From: Caballeronia cordobensis
Lineage (GTDB): Bacteria; Pseudomonadota; Gammaproteobacteria; Burkholderiales; Burkholderiaceae
DNA length: 64,000 nt
Direction: 5' to 3'
Assembly (NCBI RefSeq): GCF_001544575.2
Contig: NZ_FCNY02000012.1
Location: 1 to 64,000, forward strand
Part shown: piece by piece, positions 18,637 through 27,571 of the stretch
Position numbering within the stretch: the first letter of the stretch is position 1
Layout: every line of letters starts with the position of its first letter
Translations under genes and position numbers: made by a program
Notes under the pieces: generated by a model
What the model was told of the DNA's origin: nothing
The model's database searches: none
The model's input: the letters and a program-made list of their open reading frames with translations, nothing else

Positions 18637-20325
18637 TCATGTGAGCAACATGACCATGACCATTCCCCAGATCGTCAACAGCGTGTTCCCGACTGCATAA
18701 GTGACCGTATAGCCGAGGCCCGGCACCTGGCTCTTCGCGGCGTCGCAGATCATGCCGAGCGCGGCGGTCGTCGTGCGCGCGCCCGCGCAGATACCGAGCA
18801 GGATCGCCGGATGAAACCTGAAGACGTATTTCGCGATGTACATGCCGACGATGAGCGGCGCGGCGGACGCGACAATGCCCCACAGAAAGAGGCTCGCGCC
18901 GAGGTTCTGCAATCCGGCGACGAAGCCGGGCCCCGCCGATATCCCCACCACGGCGATGAATACGTTCAGGCCAACGGAGTTCATGAACCAGAGAGTCGGC
19001 GACGGAATGCGGCCGAAGGTCGGATGAATCGCGCGGAGCCAGCCGAATACGATGCCTGCGATCAGCGCCCCGCCCGCCGTGGACAACGTCAGCGGAATCG
19101 CGCCGACGTGCAGCACGAACGCACCGATCAGCGCGCCCAGCGTGATCGCCAGGCCGACAAACGCCATGTCGGCGGCGTCGGCCGGACGATCGAGCACGCC
19201 CAGGGCCTTCGCCGCGGCCGACGTGTCCTGCGTGCGGCCGACGAGCGTGAGCGTGTCGCCGCGATACAGCTTCGTGCTCGGCAAGATGGGAATCTGCGTC
19301 TCGGTCGCGCCGCGCTTGATCTTGCGAAGAAACACGCCACGCGCCGCGGGCCCGTGCGCGAGTTCCTGCAGCGTCTTGCCGTGAACGTTCTTGCTGGTCA
19401 CGTAGACATCCACGCCTTCGACCGGCACCGCGAGCAATTCCGCATCCTCGACTTCGGCCGCGACACCGCCCAGGAGATCGACGAGCAGTTCGCGCCGCCC
19501 CGACACCGCGATGACGTCCCCAGGCTGAAGCACGTCATCGATCTTTGCTTCCTGGATGATGTTTGCGCGCCGGATGCGTTCGATGAACAGCCGCGCGCCG
19601 GCCGGTTCGAGCGCCTCGACCTGCGCCACCGACATGCCGGCCGCTCGCCCGTGCTCCGCCACACGATACGCGCGCCATTCGAACTGATGCCACGCACGGT
19701 TTCCGCCAGCGGGTTCGCCGCCGCCAAGCGTCGCCTCGTACTCTTTGCAGGCCGCGACGAGATCGATCCCGAGCAGCCGCGGACCAAGCATCGCGAGGAT
19801 CAGCGCGGAACCGATCGTGCCGAAGATGTACGTGACGGCATAGGCGGTCGGCATCGCGTCGAGCAGCGCCTTGCCCTGCCCGGGCGCCAGCCCGAGCCGG
19901 TTGATGGCGTCGGTCGCGAGCCCCATCGATGCCGAGATGGTCTGCGAGCCCGCGAACAAACCCGCCGCCGAGCCGACGTCGAAGCCCGCGATCTTCGCGA
20001 CGGCATAGGGCGCCGCGAGACATAAAAGGCACTGGACGACTGCAAAGAGGGCCTGCGGCAACCCGTCCTTTGCGATGCCGCGCACGAACTGCGGGCCGAC
20101 GCCGTACCCTACGGCGAACAGGAACATCAGAAAGAAGACCGATTTGACGTTCGCCGAAATGGTGATGTCCAACTGGCCGATCGCGATGGCCGCGAGCAAG
20201 GTCGCCGTCACCGCGCCAAGGCTGAAACCGCGGAAGGTCTTTGCCCCGACCCAGTAACCGATCCCCAGCGACAGGAAGATGGCAATTTCAGGATAACTAC
20301 GTAATGTTGATGCGAGCCATGACAT
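18637..20325 (-). CDS. aspT: Aspartate:alanine antiporter
   Basis: A 562-residue AAE-family exchanger: an N-terminal membrane block (about 1-170), two cytoplasmic RCK_C/TrkA_C-like domains (about 205-370, each with a GDVIAVSGRR or GDTLTLVGRT turn), and a C-terminal membrane block (about 385-560). It imports aspartate in exchange for alanine made by the decarboxylase encoded next to it. Because the internal reaction consumes a proton and the exchange is electrogenic, the pair can build proton-motive force and raise internal pH. ATG at 20325 has GGAG upstream; the 50 upstream residues in frame are promoter sequence. Confidence 0.9.
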   Translation of the reverse strand: MSWLASTLRSYPEIAIFLSLGIGYWVGAKTFRGFSLGAVTATLLAAIAIGQLDITISANVKSVFFLMFLFAVGYGVGPQFVRGIAKDGLPQALFAVVQCLLCLAAPYAVAKIAGFDVGSAAGLFAGSQTISASMGLATDAINRLGLAPGQGKALLDAMPTAYAVTYIFGTIGSALILAMLGPRLLGIDLVAACKEYEATLGGGEPAGGNRAWHQFEWRAYRVAEHGRAAGMSVAQVEALEPAGARLFIERIRRANIIQEAKIDDVLQPGDVIAVSGRRELLVDLLGGVAAEVEDAELLAVPVEGVDVYVTSKNVHGKTLQELAHGPAARGVFLRKIKRGATETQIPILPSTKLYRGDTLTLVGRTQDTSAAAKALGVLDRPADAADMAFVGLAITLGALIGAFVLHVGAIPLTLSTAGGALIAGIVFGWLRAIHPTFGRIPSPTLWFMNSVGLNVFIAVVGISAGPGFVAGLQNLGASLFLWGIVASAAPLIVGMYIAKYVFRFHPAILLGICAGARTTTAALGMICDAAKSQVPGLGYTVTYAVGNTLLTIWGMVMVMLLT

Positions 20326-20554
20326 AGGCGCTCCGATGGCGGCTAAACGGGATTCCCTGCCGCGCAGTTCATGATGCTGAACAAGCGCGATTGCGCTAGG
20401 CACGAAGGCGGGACTGACTAGAAGCGGTCGGCGGGCTATGTCGCGCCGAGGCCGCAGTAATCGAACACGAAGCATCCTTCGTTATCGATTACATTAATTT
20501 CGTCTGAGTATATCGTTGCCTTACGCAGAGTTTTTGCGCCGCAATCAAAAAGCA

Positions 20555-20586
20555 CAAAAAAACAGCGGCTGAAAAGCCGCTGTTTT
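20555..20586 (-). terminator. Rho-independent terminator after the alkene reductase gene
   Basis: On the minus strand a 12-bp stem (AAAACAGCGGCT / AGCCGCTGTTTT) with a 4-nt loop leads into a T run. It lies about 40 nt after the old-yellow-enzyme stop codon and should stop readthrough into aspT. Confidence 0.85.
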
Positions 20587-20622
20587 CACCTCGGGATGCA
20601 AACCGCAAACCTGCGAGACGCC

Positions 20623-21684
20623 TTACTCCGCCGTTTCGAGCAACGGATAATCCGTGTAGCCCTTCGCACCCGGCGCATAGAACGTCGACGTGTCCCAGTC
20701 GTTGAGCGATGCATCGCGCTCGAAGCGGCGCACCAGGTCCGCATTCGCGATGAACGGCTTGCCCCACGCGACCGCGTCGGCATCGCCGCGCGCGATGATC
20801 GCTTCGGCGCTTTCCTTTGAGAACCCTTCGTTGGCGATATACACGCCGCCGAACGCCTTCTTCAGTTGCGGCCCGAGGCTGTCCGCGTCTTCACGCTCGC
20901 GCGCCGCGATGAACGCGATCTTGCGGCGGCCGAGTTCGCGCGCCACATAGCCGAAGGTCGCGGCGCGATCGCTGTCGCCCATCGTGTGCGAATCGGCGCG
21001 CGGCGCGAGATGCACGCCGACACGATCCGCGCCCCATACGTCGATGACCTCGTCGACGATATCAAGCAGCAGGCGCGCACGGTTTTCGATCGGGCCGCCG
21101 TAAGCGTCCGCGCGCTTGTTGGTGCTGTCCTGCAGGAACTGGTCGAGCAGATAGCCATTCGCGCCGTGCACTTCGACGCCGTCGAAGCCCGCGCGCTTCG
21201 CGTTCTCGGCGCCCTTGCGGAATGCGGCGACGACACCGGCGATTTCATCGAGTTCGAGCGCGCGCGGCGTCACGAACGGACGCTGCGGACGCACGAGGCT
21301 CACGTGCCCGCCCGCCGCGATGGCGCTCGGCGCAACCGGCAGTTCGCCGTTCAGAAACACCGGATCGGACACGCGGCCCACGTGCCACAGTTGCAGAAAA
21401 ATCTTGCCGCCCGCCTCGTGCACGGCCTTCGTGACGAGCTTCCAGCCTTCCACGTGCTCGTCGGACCAGATGCCCGGCGTATCCGCGTAGCCGACGCCTT
21501 GCGGCGTCACCGACGTCGCCTCGCTCAGAATGAGACCCGCCGCAGCGCGATCCGCGTAGTACTGCGCCATGAGCGCGTTGGGCACGCGCTCGACGCCCGC
21601 GCGCTGACGCGTGAGCGGCGCCATGATGATGCGATTCTTGAGCGTAAGTGCACCAACCTTGAGCGGATTGAAAAGTGTCGACAT
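20623..21684 (-). CDS. Old-yellow-enzyme family alkene reductase (NemA-like)
   Basis: A 353-residue FMN beta/alpha-barrel oxidoreductase. Motifs include MAPLTRQRA (flavin contact), QLWHVGR, and EVHGANGYLLDQFLQDSTNKR with the conserved substrate/flavin residues. It should reduce activated C=C bonds of alpha,beta-unsaturated carbonyls, maleimides or nitro compounds with NAD(P)H. It is the second gene of an operon led by an ArsR regulator 57 bp upstream. The arrangement recalls the electrophile-responsive nemRA operon, although NemR is a TetR protein. Confidence 0.9.
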   Translation of the reverse strand: MSTLFNPLKVGALTLKNRIIMAPLTRQRAGVERVPNALMAQYYADRAAAGLILSEATSVTPQGVGYADTPGIWSDEHVEGWKLVTKAVHEAGGKIFLQLWHVGRVSDPVFLNGELPVAPSAIAAGGHVSLVRPQRPFVTPRALELDEIAGVVAAFRKGAENAKRAGFDGVEVHGANGYLLDQFLQDSTNKRADAYGGPIENRARLLLDIVDEVIDVWGADRVGVHLAPRADSHTMGDSDRAATFGYVARELGRRKIAFIAAREREDADSLGPQLKKAFGGVYIANEGFSKESAEAIIARGDADAVAWGKPFIANADLVRRFERDASLNDWDTSTFYAPGAKGYTDYPLLETAE

Positions 21685-21741
21685 GAAAAGGAATCCCAAT
21701 GAAGTTGTAAGCGGTTCATCACCTTGCGGAAAGCCGGGCGC

Positions 21742-22047
21742 TCAGAGATTCCCGATGGAATCGCGGAACGCCTGAATGACCGCTTCGTCGCGCTTGAAGA
21801 ACACCCATTGTCCAACGCGCTTCGTGGTGACGAGCCCCGCCTTGTGCAAGGTCGCGAGATGCGCGGAAACGGTCGACTGCGACATGCCGCAGCGCCCATC
21901 GATCTGGCCCGCGCAAACGCCGTGCTGCAACGGCAATTCCTGATTGGGGAAATGCAGTTCCGGCTCCTTCAGCCACTCGAGAATTTCGCGGCGAAGGGGG
22001 TTGGCGAGGGCTTTGTGAATCGCGTCGATGTCCATTTCGTTGCTCAT
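21742..22047 (-). CDS. ArsR-family repressor, probably sensing thiol-reactive compounds
   Basis: A 101-residue winged-helix protein, with IHKALANPLRREILEWL and the recognition helix MSQSTVSAHLATLHKAGLV followed by the wing. It lacks the usual ELCVCDL metal site but has two cysteines (HGVCAGQIDGRCGMSQS) just before and in the HTH, which could sense metals or electrophiles. It precedes the alkene reductase in the same direction, and a perfect 20-bp palindrome lies 54 bp upstream of its start. The ATG at 22047 was chosen because the upstream in-frame region contains that palindrome. Confidence 0.85.
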   Translation of the reverse strand: MSNEMDIDAIHKALANPLRREILEWLKEPELHFPNQELPLQHGVCAGQIDGRCGMSQSTVSAHLATLHKAGLVTTKRVGQWVFFKRDEAVIQAFRDSIGNL

Positions 22048-22100
22048 GCGTCTGACGGGCGGAAAGCGAAACCTTTCCGAATCGTCTTGAGGCGAAGTAT

Positions 22101-22120
22101 ATATCGTAAATTTACGATAT
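22101..22120. promoter_or_regulatory. Perfect 20-bp palindrome, probable ArsR operator
   Basis: ATATCGTAAATTTACGATAT is fully self-complementary. It lies upstream of the ArsR-alkene reductase operon and 34 bp beyond the 3' end of the next gene (22154). AT-rich 12-2-12-type palindromes are the usual ArsR-family operators. The symmetric ATATCGTAAA half-site is the likely contact. Confidence 0.75.
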
Positions 22121-22153
22121 GCAACAGGTGGCGTGCGGGGCGGTTCGGGGCGG

Positions 22154-22654
22154 CTACTTGTAGGCAAGAAGACGGCCGAGACTGGCGGCCACCGGCCACA
22201 GCATCAGCGAGAGGAAGGCCTGAACGCGCCCGGAGAGCGGCGGATGCCGGTCCCAGTCGGCGAGGCGGCGCGCCCAGATGCGGCGAAACGCCAGCGCGTT
22301 CGCGAGCCCGAGCAGAATGCAGGCGAGCTTCACCTGCAACAGAGGATTGCGATGCAGCGGCGACGCGTCCGCGCTGAAGAGCAGCACGCCGCTCGCGATC
22401 AGCAGCACGAGGCCGGCGACCGCCCAGGGCGTCAGGGCGTCGGAGACATCGGCGAGCGCGAATCGGCGGCCCAAGCCGAGCAGACGCAAATCGAGCAGGC
22501 CGATCGGCCCGATCAGCAGCGTCAGCCCGAGCAGGTGAACCAGATTGACGAGCGGATAGGCCCAGGCCGATGCGCGCACCCACGTCGCGAGCGACGAACC
22601 CTCGATCGACGCCGCGAGCGCCGCCGCCCAGCCCGCGAAACCCGCGAGATCCAT
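22154..22654 (-). CDS. Four-helix inner-membrane protein of unknown function (DUF6644-like)
   Basis: A 166-residue hydrophobic protein with about four or five membrane helices: a conserved-looking HLLGLTLLIGPIGLLDLRLLG in helix 2, LTPWAVAGLVLLIASGVLLF in helix 3, and LLQVKLACILLGLANAL in helix 4. I associate this pattern with DUF6644-type proteins that sit next to DUF6152, but cannot confirm it. It is the second gene of a two-gene unit, 6 nt after the small periplasmic protein gene. His39 and other buried polar residues could bind heme or metal; this is speculation. Confidence 0.6.
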   Translation of the reverse strand: MDLAGFAGWAAALAASIEGSSLATWVRASAWAYPLVNLVHLLGLTLLIGPIGLLDLRLLGLGRRFALADVSDALTPWAVAGLVLLIASGVLLFSADASPLHRNPLLQVKLACILLGLANALAFRRIWARRLADWDRHPPLSGRVQAFLSLMLWPVAASLGRLLAYK

Positions 22655-22660
22655 CGCCGG

Positions 22661-23011
22661 CTAGCGCAATTCGACGGTCTTGCCGTCCACCGTGATGCGT
22701 TCGGCGCGCAGTTCGTGCACGCCGTCCGTGCGCGGATAGCCCTCGATCGTGACGACCTTGCCCGCGGGCAGCGCGCTCGCCGGCAGCCCGCGCGACTCCA
22801 TCCGGCTGATCGGCGCGAGGATGACGTTCCAGCGCGCGCCCTGATAGTCCACGCCGACTTCCGCGTGCGGATTTCGATAGCGCACGTCCGCGAGCGGCGC
22901 CTCGATCTTCACCAGCTTGCCGGCATCGTACGAACTCCAGCCGTGATGCGCCCACGCGCCAACGGCGACGAAACTCACGCTGATGCCCAAGAGCCATGAT
23001 CGGATGCGCAT
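22661..23011 (-). CDS. Small periplasmic DUF6152-type protein
   Basis: A 116-residue protein with a signal peptide (LLGISVSFVAVGAWA) directly followed by HHGWSSYD, the hallmark of DUF6152. The mature part looks like a small beta-barrel (VKIEAPLADVRYRNPHAEVGV, KVVTIEGYPRTDGVHELRAERITV), OB-like. The exposed N-terminal His-His after cleavage is a plausible copper or other metal site. It has GGGAAGG before ATG 23011. It is paired with the membrane protein gene downstream, suggesting a joint envelope function. Confidence 0.65.
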   Translation of the reverse strand: MRIRSWLLGISVSFVAVGAWAHHGWSSYDAGKLVKIEAPLADVRYRNPHAEVGVDYQGARWNVILAPISRMESRGLPASALPAGKVVTIEGYPRTDGVHELRAERITVDGKTVELR

Positions 23012-23225
23012 GCCTTCCCCTGTGGTCTGCGGCACGGCGCTTCGTCCACATGCGAAAGCCGGCCGCATCGGCTTCACTATAGAAAGCCGTGGCGCGACAA
23101 CGCAAGCAGAATGAAAGAAAAACAGTCGGATAAGGCGATCAGCGACAATGCGCCCGCCCCCGAACCTGCCCCTCTTTCGCGCGGTCTGGTACGCTCCCCG
23201 GTTTCACCGGCCGTCACGAAGACTC

Positions 23226-23630
23226 ATGGACACACCTTTCAACGAACGCGGCGTCACGTTGTCGCGCGCGGGCCTGTCGGCATCGGGCCAGATGATTCCG
23301 CTGCGCGATCTGCGCGCCGCGCGCGTCGTGATGATTCCGCGGCAGAAGCCGCTGCCGGTCATCATTGCGCTGATCGGACTGGCGGCGCTCGGCGCGGGCA
23401 TCGTCACCGGCTCGGGCCCGGCGCTGGTCATCGGCGTAATGATCGTCGTCGTCGGCTATCTGACGTGGATCACGCAGGACGTGATCTACCAACTGATGGT
23501 CGCCACGCCCGACGGCGAGCGCGAAGTGCTCATCACGAAAGATCAGGCATTCGCCGACAAAGTCGCCGCGCTCGTCGGCGATGCCGTGGCGAAACACGCG
23601 GCGAGCGCAGCGCCCAAACCGCAGGCGTGA
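23226..23630 (+). CDS. DUF6232-type two-helix membrane protein
   Basis: A 134-residue protein with an N-terminal beta region (GVTLSRAGLSASGQMIPLRDLRAARVV), two adjacent membrane helices (about 48-85) and a cytoplasmic C-terminal strand-helix segment with YQLMVATPDGEREVLITKD. This is the layout of DUF6232 proteins, a PH-like domain split by two helices. Function is unknown. It stands alone on the plus strand, divergent from the DUF6152 gene. Confidence 0.65.
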   Translation: MDTPFNERGVTLSRAGLSASGQMIPLRDLRAARVVMIPRQKPLPVIIALIGLAALGAGIVTGSGPALVIGVMIVVVGYLTWITQDVIYQLMVATPDGEREVLITKDQAFADKVAALVGDAVAKHAASAAPKPQA

Positions 23631-23739
23631 TTTTTACGGCACGTTGATACCGCCGCGCGCGACTTTATCGCGGTGTTTAGGCGGGCGGCGCTAGAGTGGA
23701 CGCCTCACCACTTCGAGCCGCCGCCGGCGGCTGTCATCG

Positions 23740-24054
23740 ATGGTTCGCACATCCGGTCTGCCTGTTATTCCTCATGCCTTCAGCGGCGGCTCGCCGCGCC
23801 GCCGCGAAGCGCGTCGCTGTCTCGCTTTCGATCTGACCGTTCCCGGCCTGAACTCCGCGCCCGCGCGCGAGTTGCTCGCGCACGCGTTCGGCGCGGACGT
23901 GCGCGCGCATGTCGTCGCGACGAATCGCCGTCACGACTGCACGACGCTCTATGTGGAAACGGACGATGTAGACGCGAACGCCGTGATCGGCAAGGTCACG
24001 GCGTGGTTTCCCAACGCAACGCTCGGCCGCGTGATTCGCATCACGCGGCGCTGA
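23740..24054 (+). CDS. Conserved-looking hypothetical protein, 104 residues
   Basis: I do not recognise the family. The reading frame has the strong G/C third-base bias of real genes here and stops 6 bp before the convergent glgP stop. The C-terminal 60 residues alternate strands and helices (CTTLYVETDDVDANAVIGKVTAWFPNATLGRV). No signal peptide or membrane segment is seen. The start codon is uncertain because the first 25 residues are Arg/Ser/Pro-rich. Confidence 0.55.
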   Translation: MVRTSGLPVIPHAFSGGSPRRREARRCLAFDLTVPGLNSAPARELLAHAFGADVRAHVVATNRRHDCTTLYVETDDVDANAVIGKVTAWFPNATLGRVIRITRR

Positions 24055-24059
24055 GGACG

Positions 24060-26513
24060 TCAGCTCACCTGCAGGGTCTCGACGTGCCAGATATCGCGCG
24101 CATACTCCGCGATCGTGCGATCCGACGAGAAGATGCCCATGCCCGCGACATTCTCGATCGCGCTTTGCGTCCACGCCTCCTTGTCGCGGTACTTCAGATC
24201 GACTTCGGTTTGCGTCTTGTCGAAGCTGTCGAAGTCGGCGAGCACCATGTAGTGATCGCCCCAGTCCACGAGCGTGTGGAAGATGTCGTAGAAGCGATGC
24301 GGCTCTTCCGGCGAGAAATGCCCGAGGCGAATCTGATCGAGCGCGAGCTTGAGTTCCGCGTTCTCCTCGTAGATCTGCCGCGGCCGATACCCCGCCGCGC
24401 GCAGCGACTCGATCTCATCCGTCGTGTTGCCGAAGATAAAGATATTCTCGCGCCCCACGGCATCGCAGATTTCGATGTTCGCGCCATCGAGCGTGCCGAT
24501 GGTCAGCGCGCCGTTCAGCGCGAGCTTCATGTTGCCGGTGCCTGATGCTTCAGTGCCGGCCATCGAAATCTGCTCCGAGAGATCCGCCGCCGGAATGATG
24601 AGCTCGGCCACGCTCACGCCGTAGTTCGGAATGAAGCCGACCTTCAGACGGTCGCCCACGAGCGGGTCGGAGTTGATCTTCTTCGACACGTCGTTGATGA
24701 GCTTGATGATGTTCTTCGCCATCTTGTACGCCGACGCCGCCTTGCCCGCGAACATCACCACGCGCGGCGTCCAGTCCTGCTCCGGATTCTCGCGGATGCG
24801 GTTGTAGCGCACGATCACATACAGGATGTTGAGCAGTTGCCGCTTGTATTCGTGGATGCGCTTCACCTGAAGATCGAACAGCGCTTCGGGATTGATGATC
24901 GCATTGGCGTCGCGTTTCGCGCGCTCCACGAGCCGCAGCTTGTTCGCGAACTTGGCGTCGTGAAACGCCTTGCGGAACTCGGGGTCGTCGCGCCATTCAC
25001 GCAGACGGCCGAGTTCAAACAGGTCGGTGCGCCAGCGCGGCCCGAGCCGCTTGTCGATCAGCGATGACAGCGACGGACTCGCCTGCGCGAGCCAGCGGCG
25101 CGGCGTAATGCCGTTCGTCACGTTGGTGAAGCGCTCGGGATACATGCGCGCGAAATCCGAGAAGATGTTCTGCACCATCAGTTGCGAGTGCAGCTTCGAC
25201 ACGCCGTTGACCTTGTGGCTCGCGACGATCGCGAGATGCGCCATGCGCACGCGCCGCTGGCCGTATTCGTCGACGAGCGAGATGCGGCGGATCAGATCGA
25301 CATCGCGCCCGAACTTCTCCGTCACCTGCTTGAGGAACTGCGCGTTGATCTCGAAGATGATCTCCAGATGACGCGGCAGCAAGCGCGCGAGCATCTCGAC
25401 GTCCCACGTTTCGAGCGCTTCGGGCATCAGCGTGTGGTTCGTGTAGGAGAACATCTGCTGCACGAGCTTCCACGCCTTGTCCCACGGCAGATGATGGCGA
25501 TCGACGAGCAGGCGCATCAGTTCGGGAATCGCGAGCACGGGGTGCGTGTCGTTCAGATGCACCGCGACCTTTTCCGCGAGCCGCCCGAAGTGCGTATGCG
25601 TGCGCTGATAGCGGCGGATCAGATCCTGCATCGTCGCGGAGACGAAGAAGTATTCCTGACGCAGACGCAGTTCGCGCCCGGCTTGCGTCGAGTCGTCGGG
25701 ATACAGGAGGCGCGACACGTGCTCGGACGTGTTCTTCGCCTCGACCGCGCGGCGATAGTCGCCCTGATTGAACGCGGACAGATCGAACTCGTCGGTCGCG
25801 CGCGCGGACCAGAGGCGCAGCGTGTTGGTCGCCGTCGTCGCGAAGCCGGGGATGACCGTGTCGTAGGCCATCGCGTTGACGTGCTCGGTGTCGATCCAGT
25901 CCGTGCGGTCTTCATGCTGCACGGTGCGGCCGCCGAAATGCACGGTGTACACGACCTCGGGCCGCGGAAATTCCCACGGATTGCCCGCGCGCAGCCAGTA
26001 ATCGGGCATTTCGACCTGATTGCCGTCGACGATCGTCTGCCGGAACATGCCGTATTCGTAGCGAATGCCGTAGCCGAAGCCGGGCACGCCGACCGTCGCC
26101 ATCGAATCGAGGAAACAGGCCGCGAGACGCCCGAGGCCGCCGTTGCCGAGCGCGGCGTCCGGTTCGAGGTCTTCCAGCGTCGCGAGATCGACACCGAGAC
26201 CCGCGAGCGCGTCACGCACTTCGTCGTAGATGCCGAGCGCGAGCAGCGCGTTGGTAAAGGTCCTGCCGATGAGAAACTCCATCGACAGGTAATAGACGCG
26301 TTTCACGTCCTGTTCGTATTGCAGCCGCGTGGTGCGCATCCAGCGCGCGACGAGACGATCACGCACCGCCAGTTCGACGGCATGCAGCCAGTCGCGCGGC
26401 TGCGCGGTGACCGAATCCTTGCCGACGCCGTACATCAGGCGGTTCGAGATGGAGCGCCTGAGCGCATCGACGGTGCTATTGAGCTGGTCGAACTCCAGGT
26501 CGACGGATGTCAT
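24060..26513 (-). CDS. glgP: Glycogen/maltodextrin phosphorylase
   Basis: An 817-residue GT35 phosphorylase of standard length. The PLP-binding region EASGTGNMKLALNGALTIGT contains the Schiff-base lysine, the N-terminal half has GNGGLGRLAACFLDS, and KRIHEYKRQLLN follows in the C-terminal domain. It releases glucose-1-phosphate from the ends of glycogen or maltodextrins in the cytosol. ATG at 26513 has GGAGG 6 nt upstream; an ATG 8 codons earlier lacks a site. No other glycogen genes are adjacent. The upstream 247 bp include a T-rich stretch but no clear promoter. Confidence 0.93.
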   Translation of the reverse strand: MTSVDLEFDQLNSTVDALRRSISNRLMYGVGKDSVTAQPRDWLHAVELAVRDRLVARWMRTTRLQYEQDVKRVYYLSMEFLIGRTFTNALLALGIYDEVRDALAGLGVDLATLEDLEPDAALGNGGLGRLAACFLDSMATVGVPGFGYGIRYEYGMFRQTIVDGNQVEMPDYWLRAGNPWEFPRPEVVYTVHFGGRTVQHEDRTDWIDTEHVNAMAYDTVIPGFATTATNTLRLWSARATDEFDLSAFNQGDYRRAVEAKNTSEHVSRLLYPDDSTQAGRELRLRQEYFFVSATMQDLIRRYQRTHTHFGRLAEKVAVHLNDTHPVLAIPELMRLLVDRHHLPWDKAWKLVQQMFSYTNHTLMPEALETWDVEMLARLLPRHLEIIFEINAQFLKQVTEKFGRDVDLIRRISLVDEYGQRRVRMAHLAIVASHKVNGVSKLHSQLMVQNIFSDFARMYPERFTNVTNGITPRRWLAQASPSLSSLIDKRLGPRWRTDLFELGRLREWRDDPEFRKAFHDAKFANKLRLVERAKRDANAIINPEALFDLQVKRIHEYKRQLLNILYVIVRYNRIRENPEQDWTPRVVMFAGKAASAYKMAKNIIKLINDVSKKINSDPLVGDRLKVGFIPNYGVSVAELIIPAADLSEQISMAGTEASGTGNMKLALNGALTIGTLDGANIEICDAVGRENIFIFGNTTDEIESLRAAGYRPRQIYEENAELKLALDQIRLGHFSPEEPHRFYDIFHTLVDWGDHYMVLADFDSFDKTQTEVDLKYRDKEAWTQSAIENVAGMGIFSSDRTIAEYARDIWHVETLQVS

Positions 26514-26760
26514 CGGAACCTCCGGTTTTTGCGACATATGCAACGACCGCGAAAGCATGACGGAAGTTCACGCCGGACGCCCCATATTGGCGCGCCCGCC
26601 CCTCCGGTCGCGCGGGTGCGGCCGTGCCTGAAAGTGCAGGTTACGCCAGTTTTATTTTTTTTGGTATGACAAGGCCGAAATGGACGAGGCCCGCGAATTG
26701 CTCAATCCGCACAGCCGGACCTTCGTGTTTAGTTCGTTATCCCGATGTTTCGCGCGCGAT

Positions 26761-27570
26761 TCAGCGCCGCGGCGCGCGTGCGGCAATCAATAAAAGCGCC
26801 GCGAGCGAAACGCCGAGCAGGATGAGCGACAGCGCCGACGCCGGCAGATAGTAGCCGCGATTGACCTGCCCCACGACGACGATCGGCACCGTCGCGAAGC
26901 CGGGCGGATACACCGTCAGCGTCGCACCGAGTTCGCCGAGCGAGAGCGCGAAACCGAGCGCGAGGCTTGCACGTATCGCCGGCACGAGTTGCGGCAGCAC
27001 CACGCGCACGAGCACCATGCGCGGCGGCGCGCCGAGACTCGCCGCGGCTTCGCGCAGCGTCGCGACTTCGGGGCGCAGCGCCGCCGCCGCGCAGCGATAG
27101 CAAAACGGCAACACGAGCGCGAGCTGCACGAGCACGACGATCGCGGCCGAACCGGACAAATCGAGCGGACGTTTGTGATACGCGATCAGCACCGCGAGCC
27201 CGAGCACGACGCTCGGCACGCCGCTGCCCATCATCGCGACGGCATCGACGAGCGCGCCGAGACCGCGCCGGTCGCGTCCTTCCAGCGCGAGCGCGAGCCA
27301 CAGTCCGAGCGCGGTGCCGAGAAACGCCACGCCCAGGCCCACTTCGAGACTCGTCACGACGGCATCGAGATCGCTGGAGGACAGACGTGCGAACCAGCGC
27401 GTGCTGAAGCCATCGGGAAAGATCGTGCCCGACCAGTGCGAGGCCACGCTCGACAACGCCACGACGGCCACCGGCAACACGAACAGCCAGATGCAGATCA
27501 GCGCGACGAAGGCGGCGAGCGCATGGCGCAGCAAGGCCCGCGGCCTGAGCGCGGCAGCGATGAGTTGCAT
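26761..27570 (-). CDS. phnV: 2-aminoethylphosphonate ABC transporter permease PhnV
   Basis: A 269-residue inner-membrane permease with six predicted helices and the binding-protein-dependent transport signature (EAAASLGAPPRMVLVRVVLPQLVPAI), which contacts the ATPase. It is the last gene of phnSTUV and lies 1 bp after phnU. Together the two permeases form the channel for 2-aminoethylphosphonate uptake. Assignment to the phosphonate system rests on operon order and on the binding protein. Confidence 0.85.
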   Translation of the reverse strand: MQLIAAALRPRALLRHALAAFVALICIWLFVLPVAVVALSSVASHWSGTIFPDGFSTRWFARLSSSDLDAVVTSLEVGLGVAFLGTALGLWLALALEGRDRRGLGALVDAVAMMGSGVPSVVLGLAVLIAYHKRPLDLSGSAAIVVLVQLALVLPFCYRCAAAALRPEVATLREAAASLGAPPRMVLVRVVLPQLVPAIRASLALGFALSLGELGATLTVYPPGFATVPIVVVGQVNRGYYLPASALSLILLGVSLAALLLIAARAPRR

Positions 27571-27571
27571 G

